Below are positions 10,855-19,264 of a stretch of DNA of 64,000 nucleotides, piece by piece (within the stretch, counting starts at the first letter, position 1; the number at the start of each line of letters is the position of its first letter). The stretch spans positions 1 to 64,000 of the forward strand of contig JAEUJY010000155.1 in assembly GCA_016794525.1 (NCBI GenBank), given 5' to 3'. A program made the translations under genes and the position numbers. Source of the DNA: Myxococcales bacterium (lineage in GTDB: Bacteria > Myxococcota_A > Polyangia > Haliangiales > Haliangiaceae). The notes under the pieces were generated by a model. It was given only the letters and a program-made list of their open reading frames with translations. It had not been told where the DNA came from and ran no database searches.

Positions 10855-12003
10855 TCAGTGCACGTGGCCTTCGTGGCCCGGCGCGCCGCCCCCATTCGCC
10901 GGCGCCTTCGGCACTGGCTGTCCCGCCGCGGTCCCCTCCACCGGATACCCCTGCTGGTGCCAGAACAGGATGCCCTCGTCGATGACCGCCGTGTGCGCGA
11001 ACCCGCGCTTGCGCAGCTCGTCGACGATGATCCCCGACGCGTGGTGCGGGCACGCGCAGTACGCGAGCACCCACGTCCCGTCGTTCGGGATCTTGTCGAT
11101 GGCCGCCGGCTCGTAGTGCGGGATCGAGATCGCGCCCGGGATGCGCAGCGCCAGCCAGTCCGACGGCGGGCGCGCGTCGACGATCACCATCCGCTTCTTC
11201 TGCTTGAGCGCCGCGGCGACCTGCGCCGACGGCACGAAGCGATCCTCGCGCAGCGTGAAGGTCGGGGCCTTGCCCTTGGGGTTGAGCACCACCGGGCCGG
11301 TCGGCGTCGGGATCGGCGGCGGCGCCGGCGGCACCGGCGGCGTGGCCCAGCTGCGCAGGTGCGCCACCAGGTCGTCGATCTGCTGCGCCGACAGCGCGGC
11401 GCCGAACGCGACCATCGGGGTGTCGGGGCGCCCGCGCACGATCGCGTCGCGGATGAACGCGTCCGACGCGAGCGCGAGGAACACCGGGTGGCCGATCTGC
11501 ACCGCCTCGGCGCGCGTCGTCTGATCGCCGTGGCACTTCTGGCAGGTGGTGGCGTAGAGCGCGGCGCCGGCCTTGGCGTCGCCGGTGCCGGTGACCGGCG
11601 GTGGCGCCTTGTAGGTCGGGCGCTGGTGGCGCAGCCACGCGACGATGTCGACGATGTCGGCGTCGGACAGCGGGCCGCCGAGCTCCTTGCCGTAGCCGGC
11701 CATCGGCGTGTTGGGTCGGCCCAGCTCGATCGACCGCGCGATGAACGTGTCGTCGGCGCTCTCGAGGAACGTCGCCGACACCAGCGACGGCGCGTGATCG
11801 GCGACGTAGCCCTTGGCCTCGGGGCCGTGGCACAGCGCGCAGTACTTCTGGAACGCGGCCTGGCCGCGCGCGACCCGCGGATCGGCGGGCGGCGGCGCGA
11901 CCGCGGCGTCGGCGGCGGGCGTGGGCGGCGGCGGCGTGGGGGCGCCGGAGCTCTTCGAGCTACAGGCGGCGGCGGCGACGAGGAGGGCGATGGCTACGCG
12001 CAC
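10855..12003 (-). CDS. diheme cytochrome c - rhodanese fusion lipoprotein
   Basis: 382 residues from the GTG at 12003 (a GTG at 12021 is the alternative). The signal MRVAIALLVAAAAC gives a lipoprotein. After a Pro-rich linker come two class I cytochrome c domains (CALCH near 55, CQKCH near 155, each followed by an RPxTPM-type methionine ligand segment). A Pro-rich hinge follows, then a rhodanese-like domain (about 255-360) with VDARPPSDW and an AYCACPHH loop carrying the expected cysteine. The C-terminus is His/Gly-rich (HEGHVH). The fusion suggests electron transfer coupled to periplasmic sulfur chemistry, but the substrate is not inferable. A hexamer tract follows the stop codon. Confidence 0.85.
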   Translation of the reverse strand: MRVAIALLVAAAACSSKSSGAPTPPPPTPAADAAVAPPPADPRVARGQAAFQKYCALCHGPEAKGYVADHAPSLVSATFLESADDTFIARSIELGRPNTPMAGYGKELGGPLSDADIVDIVAWLRHQRPTYKAPPPVTGTGDAKAGAALYATTCQKCHGDQTTRAEAVQIGHPVFLALASDAFIRDAIVRGRPDTPMVAFGAALSAQQIDDLVAHLRSWATPPVPPAPPPIPTPTGPVVLNPKGKAPTFTLREDRFVPSAQVAAALKQKKRMVIVDARPPSDWLALRIPGAISIPHYEPAAIDKIPNDGTWVLAYCACPHHASGIIVDELRKRGFAHTAVIDEGILFWHQQGYPVEGTAAGQPVPKAPANGGGAPGHEGHVH

Positions 12004-12036
12004 CGGCGCATTCTGGCACACGACCGCCGATCGCGC

Positions 12037-12915
12037 TCACGTCGACGAGGTCGTCGCCGCCATCACCTCGCGCGCGGTCTTGCCCTTGCCGTCGTGGCGC
12101 CAGCCCGGCGGCCGCAGCACGTAGCCCACCGCGGCGCGCCACGACGGCGCGCGCCACGCGTCGCGCGCCATCGCGATCCACTCGTGGAACGCGATCACGT
12201 GCGGCTTGAACGTGCGGATGTTCTCGGTCAGGCCGTAGCGCACCCGGGCGCGCTCGGGCGCGAACGTGCCGAACAGCCGGTCCCAGATGATCAGGATGCC
12301 GCCGTGGTTGCGGTCGAGGTACTCGGGGTTCGAGCCGTGGTGGACGCGGTGGTGCGACGGCGTGTTGAAGACGAACTCGAGGGGCGCCGGCAGGCGGTCG
12401 ATGGCCTCGGTGTGGATCCAGTACTGGTAGAGCAGGCTGATCGCCTGCTGGGTGAACACCATCCACGGCGCGAACCCGAGCAGCGGCAGCACCAGCCAGA
12501 ACGCCGGCGCCGTGAGCGGCGTCGTCCACGACTGCCGCAGCGCCGTCGACAGGTTGTAGTGCTCGCTCGAGTGGTGGTTGACGTGGGCCGCCCACAGCGC
12601 GCGCACCTCGTGGCTGGCGCGGTGGAACCAGTAGTAGCAGAAGTCCTCGGCGAAGAAGAGCAGCACCCAGGTCCACCACAGGTTGGGCAGCGTCGCGACG
12701 CGGTACTGGTAGAGCCACGTCATCAGCGCGAACGTGCCGAGCTTGGTGACCGCGGCGATGCCGACGTTGCCCAGGCCCATCGCCAGGCTGGCGAACGTGT
12801 CCTTGGTGGCGTAGCCGATGATCCGCGGATCGCCCTTGCGGCGGCGCGCCCACGCCGCCTCGATCGCGAGGGTGATCAGGAACACCGGGATGGCGAGGTA
12901 GATCAGCACCGACAC
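12037..12915 (-). CDS. fatty acid hydroxylase / sterol desaturase family membrane protein
   Basis: 292 residues from the GTG at 12915. It is an integral membrane diiron oxygenase by motif: HRASH, HVNHH and HHRVHH histidine clusters occur in the expected order between hydrophobic segments. The family (PF04116) hydroxylates or desaturates lipid chains, sterols or similar substrates; the exact substrate cannot be told. The start is set 2 bp after the TetR stop codon, so regulator and enzyme are co-transcribed and the regulator probably controls both. A longer frame to 13269 runs through the TetR gene and is rejected. Confidence 0.88.
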   Translation of the reverse strand: MSVLIYLAIPVFLITLAIEAAWARRRKGDPRIIGYATKDTFASLAMGLGNVGIAAVTKLGTFALMTWLYQYRVATLPNLWWTWVLLFFAEDFCYYWFHRASHEVRALWAAHVNHHSSEHYNLSTALRQSWTTPLTAPAFWLVLPLLGFAPWMVFTQQAISLLYQYWIHTEAIDRLPAPLEFVFNTPSHHRVHHGSNPEYLDRNHGGILIIWDRLFGTFAPERARVRYGLTENIRTFKPHVIAFHEWIAMARDAWRAPSWRAAVGYVLRPPGWRHDGKGKTAREVMAATTSST

Positions 12916-12917
12916 GG

Positions 12918-13589
12918 TCAGGCCTGCTTTCGGTGAGGGGAGGGCGGGGGCCGCCGCGCCAGCTCGCGCCGCGCCAGCCGCTCGAGGAACGCCAGGTGGA
13001 CGATCTCGGCGTCGGGCTCGGGCGAGAACAGCCCGATCGCCGCGCCTTGCATCGCGTAGACGATCGCCATCACGGCGTCGTCGAACTCGGGGTTGCCGAC
13101 GGCCGCGGCCGGGAACAGCCGGCGCGCCTCGGCGATGAGCAGCGCCTGGTGGTGGGCCAGCACCGGCGCCAGGCCGTGGGCGAGCTCGCCGTCGGTGCGC
13201 GCCGCGACGTAGATCTCGAGCACGACCCGCATGTCGGGGCGGCGGAACACCCGCCACAGCGCGGCGCACGCGGCGGCCAGCGGGTCGCCGGCCGGCGTCG
13301 GCCCCAGCTCGGCGGCGAACGCGCCGCGCAGGTCGGCGAGGATCGCCTCGGTCACCGCCAGCAGCAGGTCGGTCTTGTGGGGGAAGTGGCGGAACAGCGC
13401 GCCGTGCGAGACCCGGGCGCGGGCGGCGACGGCGGCGGTGGGCGCGCCGGCCAGGCCGCGATCGCCGAGCAGCGCCCGGGCGGCGTCGATCAGCTGCGCG
13501 CGCGTGCGCACCGCCCGGGCCTGGCGCGCCGGCACCAGCGGCCGCAACGTGCGGCGGCGACGGGCGGGCGCGGGCTGGCTGCGAGGCAC
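12918..13589 (-). CDS. TetR-family transcriptional regulator
   Basis: 223 residues from the GTG at 13589. The N-terminal helix-turn-helix is typical of TetR (RAQLIDAARALL ... VSHGALFRHFPHKTDLLLAV, about 28-75), followed by a helical ligand domain. An alternative GTG at 13625 is unlikely, since it lies inside an 18-bp palindrome that looks like the operator, and a -10-like TAGGGT sits between the two starts. It is followed 2 bp later by the hydroxylase-type membrane gene, so it likely represses its own operon in response to a lipid-like ligand. That ligand is inference. Confidence 0.9.
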   Translation of the reverse strand: MPRSQPAPARRRRTLRPLVPARQARAVRTRAQLIDAARALLGDRGLAGAPTAAVAARARVSHGALFRHFPHKTDLLLAVTEAILADLRGAFAAELGPTPAGDPLAAACAALWRVFRRPDMRVVLEIYVAARTDGELAHGLAPVLAHHQALLIAEARRLFPAAAVGNPEFDDAVMAIVYAMQGAAIGLFSPEPDAEIVHLAFLERLARRELARRPPPSPHRKQA

Positions 13590-13596
13590 GAGCCGG

Positions 13597-13602
13597 ACCC
13601 TA
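13597..13602 (-). promoter_or_regulatory. -10-like TAGGGT before the TetR gene
   Basis: TAGGGT on the minus strand ends 7 nt before the GTG at 13589. The palindrome at 13613-13630 would lie in the -35/-10 interval, the right place for repression. Confidence 0.4.
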
Positions 13603-13612
13603 CCAGGATGAA

Positions 13613-13630
13613 AGCGAGTAGTCACTCACT
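13613..13630. promoter_or_regulatory. candidate TetR operator palindrome
   Basis: An imperfect 18-bp dyad with arms GAGT and ACTC four bases apart (AGC-GAGT-AGTC-ACTC-ACT). It is located in the 86-bp divergent gap between the TetR gene and the hybrid histidine kinase gene, and resembles the short-arm dyads bound by TetR regulators of lipid genes. It could also influence the divergent kinase gene. Confidence 0.5.
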
Positions 13631-13659
13631 TTCTGTGCGGCCACGCCGGCCGCGCGTGC

Positions 13660-13665
13660 TAGCCT
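13660..13665 (+). promoter_or_regulatory. -10-like TAGCCT before the hybrid kinase gene
   Basis: TAGCCT ends 10 nt before the ATG at 13676. The same hexamer occurs before 16233 and 22720. Confidence 0.35.
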
Positions 13666-13675
13666 CACGGCGACG

Positions 13676-15688
13676 ATGGCCGGTGGCATCGATGACGGGG
13701 GCGCAGCGGCCGCCGCGCGCGGCGCGCCCGCGCGGGCGGCGCGCACGCTGGCCATGGTCAACGCCTGCGTCCAGGCGATGATCCGCGCCAGCGACGAGCC
13801 CGGCATGATGGACGCGATCTGCGCGCGCGCGGCGGAGCTGGGGGGCTTCCGGCTGGCCTGGGTCGGCATCGCCGATCACGGCCCCGATCGCGCGGTGCGG
13901 GCGGTCGCGCGCGCCGGCCCGGCGGCGGCCTACATCGACGGGCTCCACCTGACCTGGGCCGACGAGCCGCGCGGCCGTGGGCCGACCGGCCGCGCGGTGC
14001 GCACCGGCCGGCCGTGGGTGTGCCGCGATCTGATGGGCGATCCCGACTTCGCGCCGTGGCGCGAGCAGGCCCGGCAGTTCCAGCTGGCGGCGTCGGTCGC
14101 GCTGCCGCTGCACCACGACGGCGTGCCGCTGGGCGTGCTGTCGCTGTACGCCGGGACCGTCGACGCGTTCGACGCCGACGAGCTGGCGCTGCTGCAGGAG
14201 CTCGCCGACACGCTGGCGTTCGGCCTGGCCGCGCTGCGCCGCCGGCTCGAGCGCGACGCGGCGCTGCGCGAGCTCGCCGACAAGTCGATGTTGCTGGCGC
14301 GCGCCGAGGCGGTCGCGCACATCGGGAGCTGGCGCCTCGAGCTGGCGACCGGGCGGCTGATCTGCTCGGACGAGATCTACGCCATCGTCGGCGTCGACCG
14401 CACGGAGTTCGTCCACGACATCCGCGCCAGCCTGATCCAGCTGGTCCACCCCGAGGACCTCCCCACCGCCACCGCGCTCATCGTCGCCGCGCTGGACGAC
14501 GGCGTGCCGCGGCCGGTGACCTGCCGGGTGATCCGCCCCGACGGCGAGATCCGCTGGGTCCACGCGGCCGGCGAGACGGTCCGCGACGCCGCCGGCCGGG
14601 GCGTCGCGTTGATCGGCTACCTGCAGGACATCACCGACCGGCGGCGCATCGAGGACGGCCTGCGCCAGACGTCGATGGCGGTCGAGCAGAGCCCGGTCGC
14701 GATCGAGGTCACCGGCATCGACGGCACGATCGAGTACGTCAACCCGTGGTTCACCCGCGTCACTGGCTACGCCGCCGCCGAGGTGATCGGCCAGCACGCG
14801 CGGATCCTCAAGTCGGGGCACACCCCGCCGGAGCGCTACGACGAGCTGTGGGCGACGATCCGGGCCGGCCAGGTGTGGGAGGGCGAGCTGCAGAACCGCC
14901 GCAAGGACGGCGGGTTGTTCTGGGAGCACGCGACGATCTCGCCGCTGCGCAACGCCGCCGGCGAGGTGACCCACTACGTCGCGGTCAAGGAGGACATCAC
15001 CGCGCGCAAGGCCGCCGACGCCGCGCAGGCGCTGTTGCAGGCCGAGCTGGCCCAGGCCCAGAAGCTCGAGTCGGTGGGCCGCCTGGCCGGCGGCGTGGCC
15101 CACGACTTCAACAACATGCTCGGCGCGATCCTCGGCCTCACCGAGCTGGTCATGCTCGACCTCGGCCCGGGCCACGCGAGCTACGGCGATCTGGTCGACA
15201 TCCGCTCGGCGGCGCAGCGCTCGGCCGAGCTGACCCGGCAGCTCTTGTCGTTCGCGCGCCGGCAGCCGATCCGGCCGCAGGTGGTGGACCTCAACGACGC
15301 CGTCGGCGGCATGCTCAAGCTGCTGCGCCGGCTGATCGGCGAGGACATCGAGCTGGCGTGGCACCCGGCGGCGGCGCTGTGGCCGGTCGAGGTCGATCCC
15401 AGCCAGATCGATCAGATCCTCGCCAACCTGGCGGTCAACGCCCGCGACGCGATCGCCGGCGTCGGCCGGCTGACGCTGGCCACCGCCAACGTCGACGTCG
15501 ACGCCGCGCGCGCCGCGCGCACCCCCGAGGCGCGGCCCGGCGCCTACGTCCGCTTGACGGTGGCCGACACCGGCTGCGGCATGGACGCCGACGTGCTGGC
15601 CCACATGTTCGAGCCGTTCTTCACCACCAAGGAGCCGGGCAAGGGGACCGGCCTCGGCGCCGCGACGGTCTACGGCATCGTCAAGTAG
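13676..15688 (+). CDS. sensor histidine kinase (GAF-PAS-PAS-HisKA-HATPase), truncated by an amber codon
   Basis: 670 residues from the ATG at 13676. Order of domains: GAF (about 25-190), a PAS_3-type domain (about 215-325), a second PAS (about 330-450), the HisKA dimerisation helix with the phospho-accepting His near 476 ([10 protein letters not shown]), and an HATPase_c domain with N, G1 (DTGCGMD) and F ([16 protein letters not shown]) boxes. There is no signal or membrane segment, so it should be a soluble sensor. The ORF ends at TAG exactly where the family motif GIVKQ-SGG has Gln. The same frame continues into the receiver domain at 15707. See the separate entries for the stop codon and the receiver part. 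Confidence 0.88.
   Translation: MAGGIDDGGAAAAARGAPARAARTLAMVNACVQAMIRASDEPGMMDAICARAAELGGFRLAWVGIADHGPDRAVRAVARAGPAAAYIDGLHLTWADEPRGRGPTGRAVRTGRPWVCRDLMGDPDFAPWREQARQFQLAASVALPLHHDGVPLGVLSLYAGTVDAFDADELALLQELADTLAFGLAALRRRLERDAALRELADKSMLLARAEAVAHIGSWRLELATGRLICSDEIYAIVGVDRTEFVHDIRASLIQLVHPEDLPTATALIVAALDDGVPRPVTCRVIRPDGEIRWVHAAGETVRDAAGRGVALIGYLQDITDRRRIEDGLRQTSMAVEQSPVAIEVTGIDGTIEYVNPWFTRVTGYAAAEVIGQHARILKSGHTPPERYDELWATIRAGQVWEGELQNRRKDGGLFWEHATISPLRNAAGEVTHYVAVKEDITARKAADAAQALLQAELAQAQKLESVGRLAGGVAHDFNNMLGAILGLTELVMLDLGPGHASYGDLVDIRSAAQRSAELTRQLLSFARRQPIRPQVVDLNDAVGGMLKLLRRLIGEDIELAWHPAAALWPVEVDPSQIDQILANLAVNARDAIAGVGRLTLATANVDVDAARAARTPEARPGAYVRLTVADTGCGMDADVLAHMFEPFFTTKEPGKGTGLGAATVYGIVK
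15686..15688 (+). other. in-frame amber codon splitting a hybrid histidine kinase
   Basis: The codon series reads GGC-ATC-GTC-AAG-TAG-AAC-GAC-GGG-TTC-ATC. In homologous hybrid kinases the motif is GIVKQSGG, so TAG stands for CAG, a single C-to-T change. Downstream, the frame remains open through the last HATPase strand and a receiver domain to 16192. The unit 13676-16192 is best regarded as one 838-residue gene interrupted by a nonsense mutation or a sequencing error. Confidence 0.8.
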
Positions 15689-15706
15689 AACGACGGGTTC
15701 ATCGAG

Positions 15707-16192
15707 GTGACGAGCGCGCCGGGGCAGGGCACGACGTTCGCGATCTACCTGCCGCGCACCGCGCCGGCGGTCGCCGCCGAGACCGCCCCGGCGGCGCGGC
15801 CGGTCGGCGGCGCCGAGACCGTGCTGGTCGTCGAGGACGAGCAGCTGGTGCTCGACCTGACCGCGACGATGCTCGAGCGCCTCGGCTACGCGGTGCTGGC
15901 GGCCCGCAGCGGCCGCGAGGCGATCGCGATCGCGCAGGAGCACCCGTGGCCGATCGACCTGGTGGTGACCGACGTCGTGATGCCCGACCTCAACGGCCGC
16001 GAGCTGTACGCCGAGGTGGCCAGGCTCCGGCCGGGCGTCGGCGTGCTCTACGTGTCGGGCTACAGCGCCGAGGTGCTGGCGCCGCGCGGCGTGATCCCGT
16101 CGGACGTGCAGTTCCTGCAGAAGCCGTTCGCGTTCGCCGAGCTGGCGGAGCGGGTGCGCGCCGCGCTCGCGGCGACGACCGCCACGCCGTGA
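15707..16192 (+). CDS. response regulator receiver domain, detached 3' part of the hybrid kinase
   Basis: 161 residues from the GTG at 15707, in the same frame as the kinase just upstream. The first residues (TSAPGQGTTFAIYLP) are the final strands of the HATPase domain, not a natural protein start. After a linker comes a CheY-like receiver with VEDEQ, the phospho-acceptor in VVTDVVMPD, SGYS and QKPFAF. If the amber codon is real, re-initiation at GTG 15707 could produce a free receiver protein. No ribosome-binding site is evident. Confidence 0.7.
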   Translation: MTSAPGQGTTFAIYLPRTAPAVAAETAPAARPVGGAETVLVVEDEQLVLDLTATMLERLGYAVLAARSGREAIAIAQEHPWPIDLVVTDVVMPDLNGRELYAEVARLRPGVGVLYVSGYSAEVLAPRGVIPSDVQFLQKPFAFAELAERVRAALAATTATP

Positions 16193-16220
16193 CCCTAGTG
16201 CGCGGCGCCGGCCTGCGGGG

Positions 16221-16226
16221 TAGCCT
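16221..16226 (+). promoter_or_regulatory. -10-like TAGCCT before the double-DsbA gene
   Basis: TAGCCT ends 6 nt before the GTG at 16233, compatible with a leaderless transcript. Confidence 0.35.
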
Positions 16227-16232
16227 CGGCCG

Positions 16233-17738
16233 GTGCGCCTCGCCCCCTTGATCCTGACGGTCGCCGCGCTCGGCGCGCTGGCGGCCCCCGCGGCCGCCGC
16301 GCCCGGGTTCGATCCCGACGCCATCTACGCGGTCGCGCTCGACGACGCGCCCCGGCGCGGCCCGGCCGACGCCCCGGTGACGATCGTCGAGTTCTCCGAC
16401 TTCGCGTGCGGCTACTGCAACCGCGCGCAGGCCGTCGTCGCGCACCTCGAGCGGCAGTACCCGGGCCAGCTGCGCTGGGTCTACCGGCCGCTGCCGCTCG
16501 ACGAGGACACCGGCACGCTGGCGTCCGAGGCGGCGCTGGCGGCGGCGCGCCAGGGGCGGTTCTGGCCGATGCACGATCGGCTGTTCGCGGTGCGCGGCCA
16601 GGTCGATCGCGCCACCGTCGAGCTGTTCGCGGTCGAGCTGGGCCTCGACCTGGCGCGCTTCAAGGACGAGCTCGACAGCGGCCGCGCGCGCGAGGCGGTG
16701 CTGGCCGAATTGGCGGTCGGGCGCCGGCTGGGCATCACCGGCACGCCGGCGTTCTTCGTCAACGGCCGCCCGATCGCCGGCGCGATGCCGCTGTCGACGT
16801 TCCTGCGGGTGGTGGGCGAGGAGCTGGCCCGCGCGCGCGACGCTGGCGGCGACGGTGATCGCTACGCCGCGCTGATCGCCGGCGGCCGGGCCGGCGCCGA
16901 CAGCGCGGTGGTCGCGCCCGAGGCGGCGACCTTGTCGAGCAGCGCCAGCTACCGGATCGGCCTCGGCCTGCCGGGGCACCAGCGCGGCCCGGCCGACGCG
17001 GCGGTGACGATCGTGATGTGGAGCGACTTCCTGTGCCCGTACTGCGCGGACCAGGCGCCGCTGCTCGATCGCGTGCAGGCGGCGCACGCCGCCGACGTGC
17101 GGCTGATCTACCGCCACCTGCCGCTGCCGATGCACGCCGGCGCCGACCTCGCGGCCGAGGCCGCGGTCGAGGCCGGGCGCCAGGGCAAGTTCTGGGCGTT
17201 CCACGATCAGCTGTTCGCCGCGAGCCGGGGCGGGCTGCCGCGGGCGGTGCTGCTCGAGCGCGGCAAGCTGGCGGGGCTCGACGTCGCGGCGCTGGCGGCG
17301 GCGCTCGACGATCACCGCCACAAGGACGCGGTGCTGGCCGACGCGGCGGCGGCGCTGTCGCTCGGCGCCAACGCCACGCCGACCCTGTTCGTCAACGGCC
17401 AGGCGCTGCCGGGCATGGTCAAGGCCGACGAGCTGGAGGCGGTGGTGGCGGCCGAGCTGGAGCGCGCCCACAGCCTGATCGCCCGCGGCGTCGCGCCGGG
17501 GGACGTCTACGGCGTGATCGGGCTGGGCGCCGAGCACACCGAGCACGGCGATCCGCGCCAGCTGGCGCGCACCGGGCTGGGCATCGAGCCGGGCGGCGTC
17601 GAGCGGGTGCGGATGGTGGTGGCGGCGTGCCGCGAGGGCGACGGCGCCGACGCGCGCCGGCTGGCGGCGCGGCTGCGCGACGCGGCGGCGGCGCTGGTGC
17701 GCGGGGTGTGCGCCGATCGCGGGATCGACCTGCCATGA
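16233..17738 (+). CDS. exported tandem DsbA-like thiol-disulfide protein
   Basis: 501 residues from the GTG at 16233, with a signal peptide ending near AAAAP (about residue 23). It contains two thioredoxin-fold DsbA-type domains. The first has active site CGYC at 59-62 with cis-Pro context TGTPAFFVNG. The second has CPYC at about 268-271 with NATPTLFVNG. A C-terminal extension of about 80 residues has an additional cysteine in MVVAACREG and another in RGVCADRG. It probably oxidises or isomerises disulfides of the many Cys-rich exported proteins of this organism. The stop codon overlaps the ATG of the glutathione reductase gene (ATGA), linking envelope and cytoplasmic thiol chemistry. Confidence 0.9.
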   Translation: MRLAPLILTVAALGALAAPAAAAPGFDPDAIYAVALDDAPRRGPADAPVTIVEFSDFACGYCNRAQAVVAHLERQYPGQLRWVYRPLPLDEDTGTLASEAALAAARQGRFWPMHDRLFAVRGQVDRATVELFAVELGLDLARFKDELDSGRAREAVLAELAVGRRLGITGTPAFFVNGRPIAGAMPLSTFLRVVGEELARARDAGGDGDRYAALIAGGRAGADSAVVAPEAATLSSSASYRIGLGLPGHQRGPADAAVTIVMWSDFLCPYCADQAPLLDRVQAAHAADVRLIYRHLPLPMHAGADLAAEAAVEAGRQGKFWAFHDQLFAASRGGLPRAVLLERGKLAGLDVAALAAALDDHRHKDAVLADAAAALSLGANATPTLFVNGQALPGMVKADELEAVVAAELERAHSLIARGVAPGDVYGVIGLGAEHTEHGDPRQLARTGLGIEPGGVERVRMVVAACREGDGADARRLAARLRDAAAALVRGVCADRGIDLP

Positions 17739-19066
17739 CCGACGTCGACCTGTTCGTCATCGGCGGCGGCTCGGGCGGCGTGCGCGCCGCGCGGATCGCC
17801 GCGACCCACGGGGCCCGGGTGGCGATCGCCGAGGACGATCGGCTGGGCGGCACCTGCGTCATCCGCGGCTGCGTGCCCAAGAAGCTGATGGTCTACGCCA
17901 GCGAGTTCGCGCACGCGTTCGCCGACGCTGCCGGGTTCGGCTGGACCGTCGCCGGCGCGCGCCACGACTGGGCCGCGCTGATCGCCGCGAAGGATCGCGA
18001 GATCGCCCGGCTGTCGGGCCTGTACCGCGCCAACCTCGAGAAGGCCGGCGTCACGATCCACGCGGCCCGCGCCCAGCTGCTCGACGCCCACACCGTCCTC
18101 GTCGGCGAGCAGCGGGTGCGCGCGCGCCACGTGCTGATCGCCACCGGCGGGCGACCCAAGGTGCCGGCGATCCCGGGCGGCGAGCGGTTCATCACCTCGG
18201 ATCAGGCGTTCCACCTGCCGGCGCTGCCCGGCCACGTCGTGATCGTCGGCGGCGGCTACATCGGGGTCGAGTTCGCGCACATCTTCCGCGGCCTGGGCGC
18301 GGCGGTGACGCTGGTGCACAAGGGCGCGCACGTGCTGCCCGGCTTCGACGACGATCTGCGCGCGGCGGTCCAGGACGGGCTGGCGCGGGCCGGGGTGACG
18401 CTGCGCCCGGGCGGCGTGCCGCGCGCGCTGCGCGCCGACGGCGATCGGCTGGCGCTGGAGCTCGACGGCGAGCCGGTGATCGCCGACCTGGCGATGGCGG
18501 CGACCGGGCGCGCGCCGGCGACCGCCGGGCTCGGGCTCGCCGCGGCCGGCGTCGAGGTCGATGCCCGCGGCGCGATCGTCGTCGACGACTGGAGCCGGAC
18601 GTCGGTGCCGCACATCTACGCGGTCGGCGACGTCACCGGCCGGGTCGCGCTGACGCCGGTGGCGATCCGCGAGGGCCACGCCTTCGCCGACACCGTCTTC
18701 GGCGGCAAGCCGATCCAGGTGGTCCACGATCTGATCGCCACCGCGGTGTTCGCCCAGCCCGCCGCCGCCACGGTCGGGCTCACCGAGGCCACCGCCCGCG
18801 AGCGCGGCCACGCCGTGCGGATCTTCCAGACCCGGTTCCGGCCGATGAGGCACACGCTGAGCGGCCGCGACGAGCCGGTGTTCTTGAAGCTGGTGGTCGA
18901 CGCGGCGACCGATCGCGTGCTCGGCGTGCACATGGTCGCGCCCGACGCGCCGGAGATCGTCCAGGCGGCGGCGATCGCGGTGACGATGGGGGCGACGAAG
19001 GCGGACTTCGATCGCACGTTCGCGGTGCACCCGACGGTGGCCGAGGAGCTGGTGCTGTTGCGGTGA
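17735..19066 (+). CDS. gor: glutathione-disulfide reductase
   Basis: 443 residues, class I pyridine nucleotide-disulfide oxidoreductase. It has an N-terminal FAD site (VIGGGSGG), redox cysteines in GGTCVIRGCVPKK (Cys41/Cys46), a second GGGYIG dinucleotide site, FAD motif YAVGDVT, and C-terminal HPTVAEE with the catalytic His-Glu pair. The spacing CxxxxC and the overall pattern fit glutathione reductase rather than lipoamide or mercuric reductase. After the second Rossmann motif the residues that usually bind the NADPH 2'-phosphate (two Arg in YRxxxxLRGFD-type segments) are Lys and Pro here (HKGAHVLPGFD), so cofactor preference may be altered. It overlaps the DsbA-like gene by ATGA. Confidence 0.88.
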   Translation: MTDVDLFVIGGGSGGVRAARIAATHGARVAIAEDDRLGGTCVIRGCVPKKLMVYASEFAHAFADAAGFGWTVAGARHDWAALIAAKDREIARLSGLYRANLEKAGVTIHAARAQLLDAHTVLVGEQRVRARHVLIATGGRPKVPAIPGGERFITSDQAFHLPALPGHVVIVGGGYIGVEFAHIFRGLGAAVTLVHKGAHVLPGFDDDLRAAVQDGLARAGVTLRPGGVPRALRADGDRLALELDGEPVIADLAMAATGRAPATAGLGLAAAGVEVDARGAIVVDDWSRTSVPHIYAVGDVTGRVALTPVAIREGHAFADTVFGGKPIQVVHDLIATAVFAQPAAATVGLTEATARERGHAVRIFQTRFRPMRHTLSGRDEPVFLKLVVDAATDRVLGVHMVAPDAPEIVQAAAIAVTMGATKADFDRTFAVHPTVAEELVLLR

Positions 19067-19215
19067 TGGAGGCGGGGATGGGGGACGGAGGCGGGGGCGG
19101 AGGCGGAGTCGGGCACGGGCACGGGCACGGGCACGGGCACGGGGGCGGGCACGGGGGCGGAGTTGGGCACGGGGGCGGAGTCGGGCACGGGCAAGGGGGC
19201 GGGCACGGGGATCGG
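19067..19215. repeat. GGGCAC/GGGGGC hexamer tract downstream of gor
   Basis: It begins at the gor stop codon with GGAGGCGGGG-type units and becomes five or more GGGCAC repeats mixed with GGGGGC and GGAGTC to about 19215. Composition and position (immediately 3' of a stop codon) match the tract at 10758-10854. The apparent Gly-rich N-terminal extension of the next gene is a translation of this tract. Confidence 0.75.
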
Positions 19216-19249
19216 GGGCGGTTTGTTGGGGCGAGGGGATCGGCGGGTG

Positions 19250-19255
19250 TACGAT
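19250..19255 (+). promoter_or_regulatory. -10-like TACGAT before the J-like/TPR gene
   Basis: TACGAT ends 9 nt before the GTG at 19265. A weak TTGTTG lies about 21 bp further upstream. It supports starting the protein at 19265 rather than within the hexamer tract. Confidence 0.35.
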
Positions 19256-19264
19256 CGTGCGGGC

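Noticed and set aside
12916-13269. N-terminal extension of the hydroxylase-type gene
   Set aside because: Runs antisense-like through the TetR gene in another frame; Arg-rich and without membrane helices.
19163-19264. N-terminal extension of the J-like/TPR gene (Gly/Thr/Ser run)
   Set aside because: It translates the hexamer tract after gor; the GTG at 19265 with a -10-like box 9 nt upstream is the better start.
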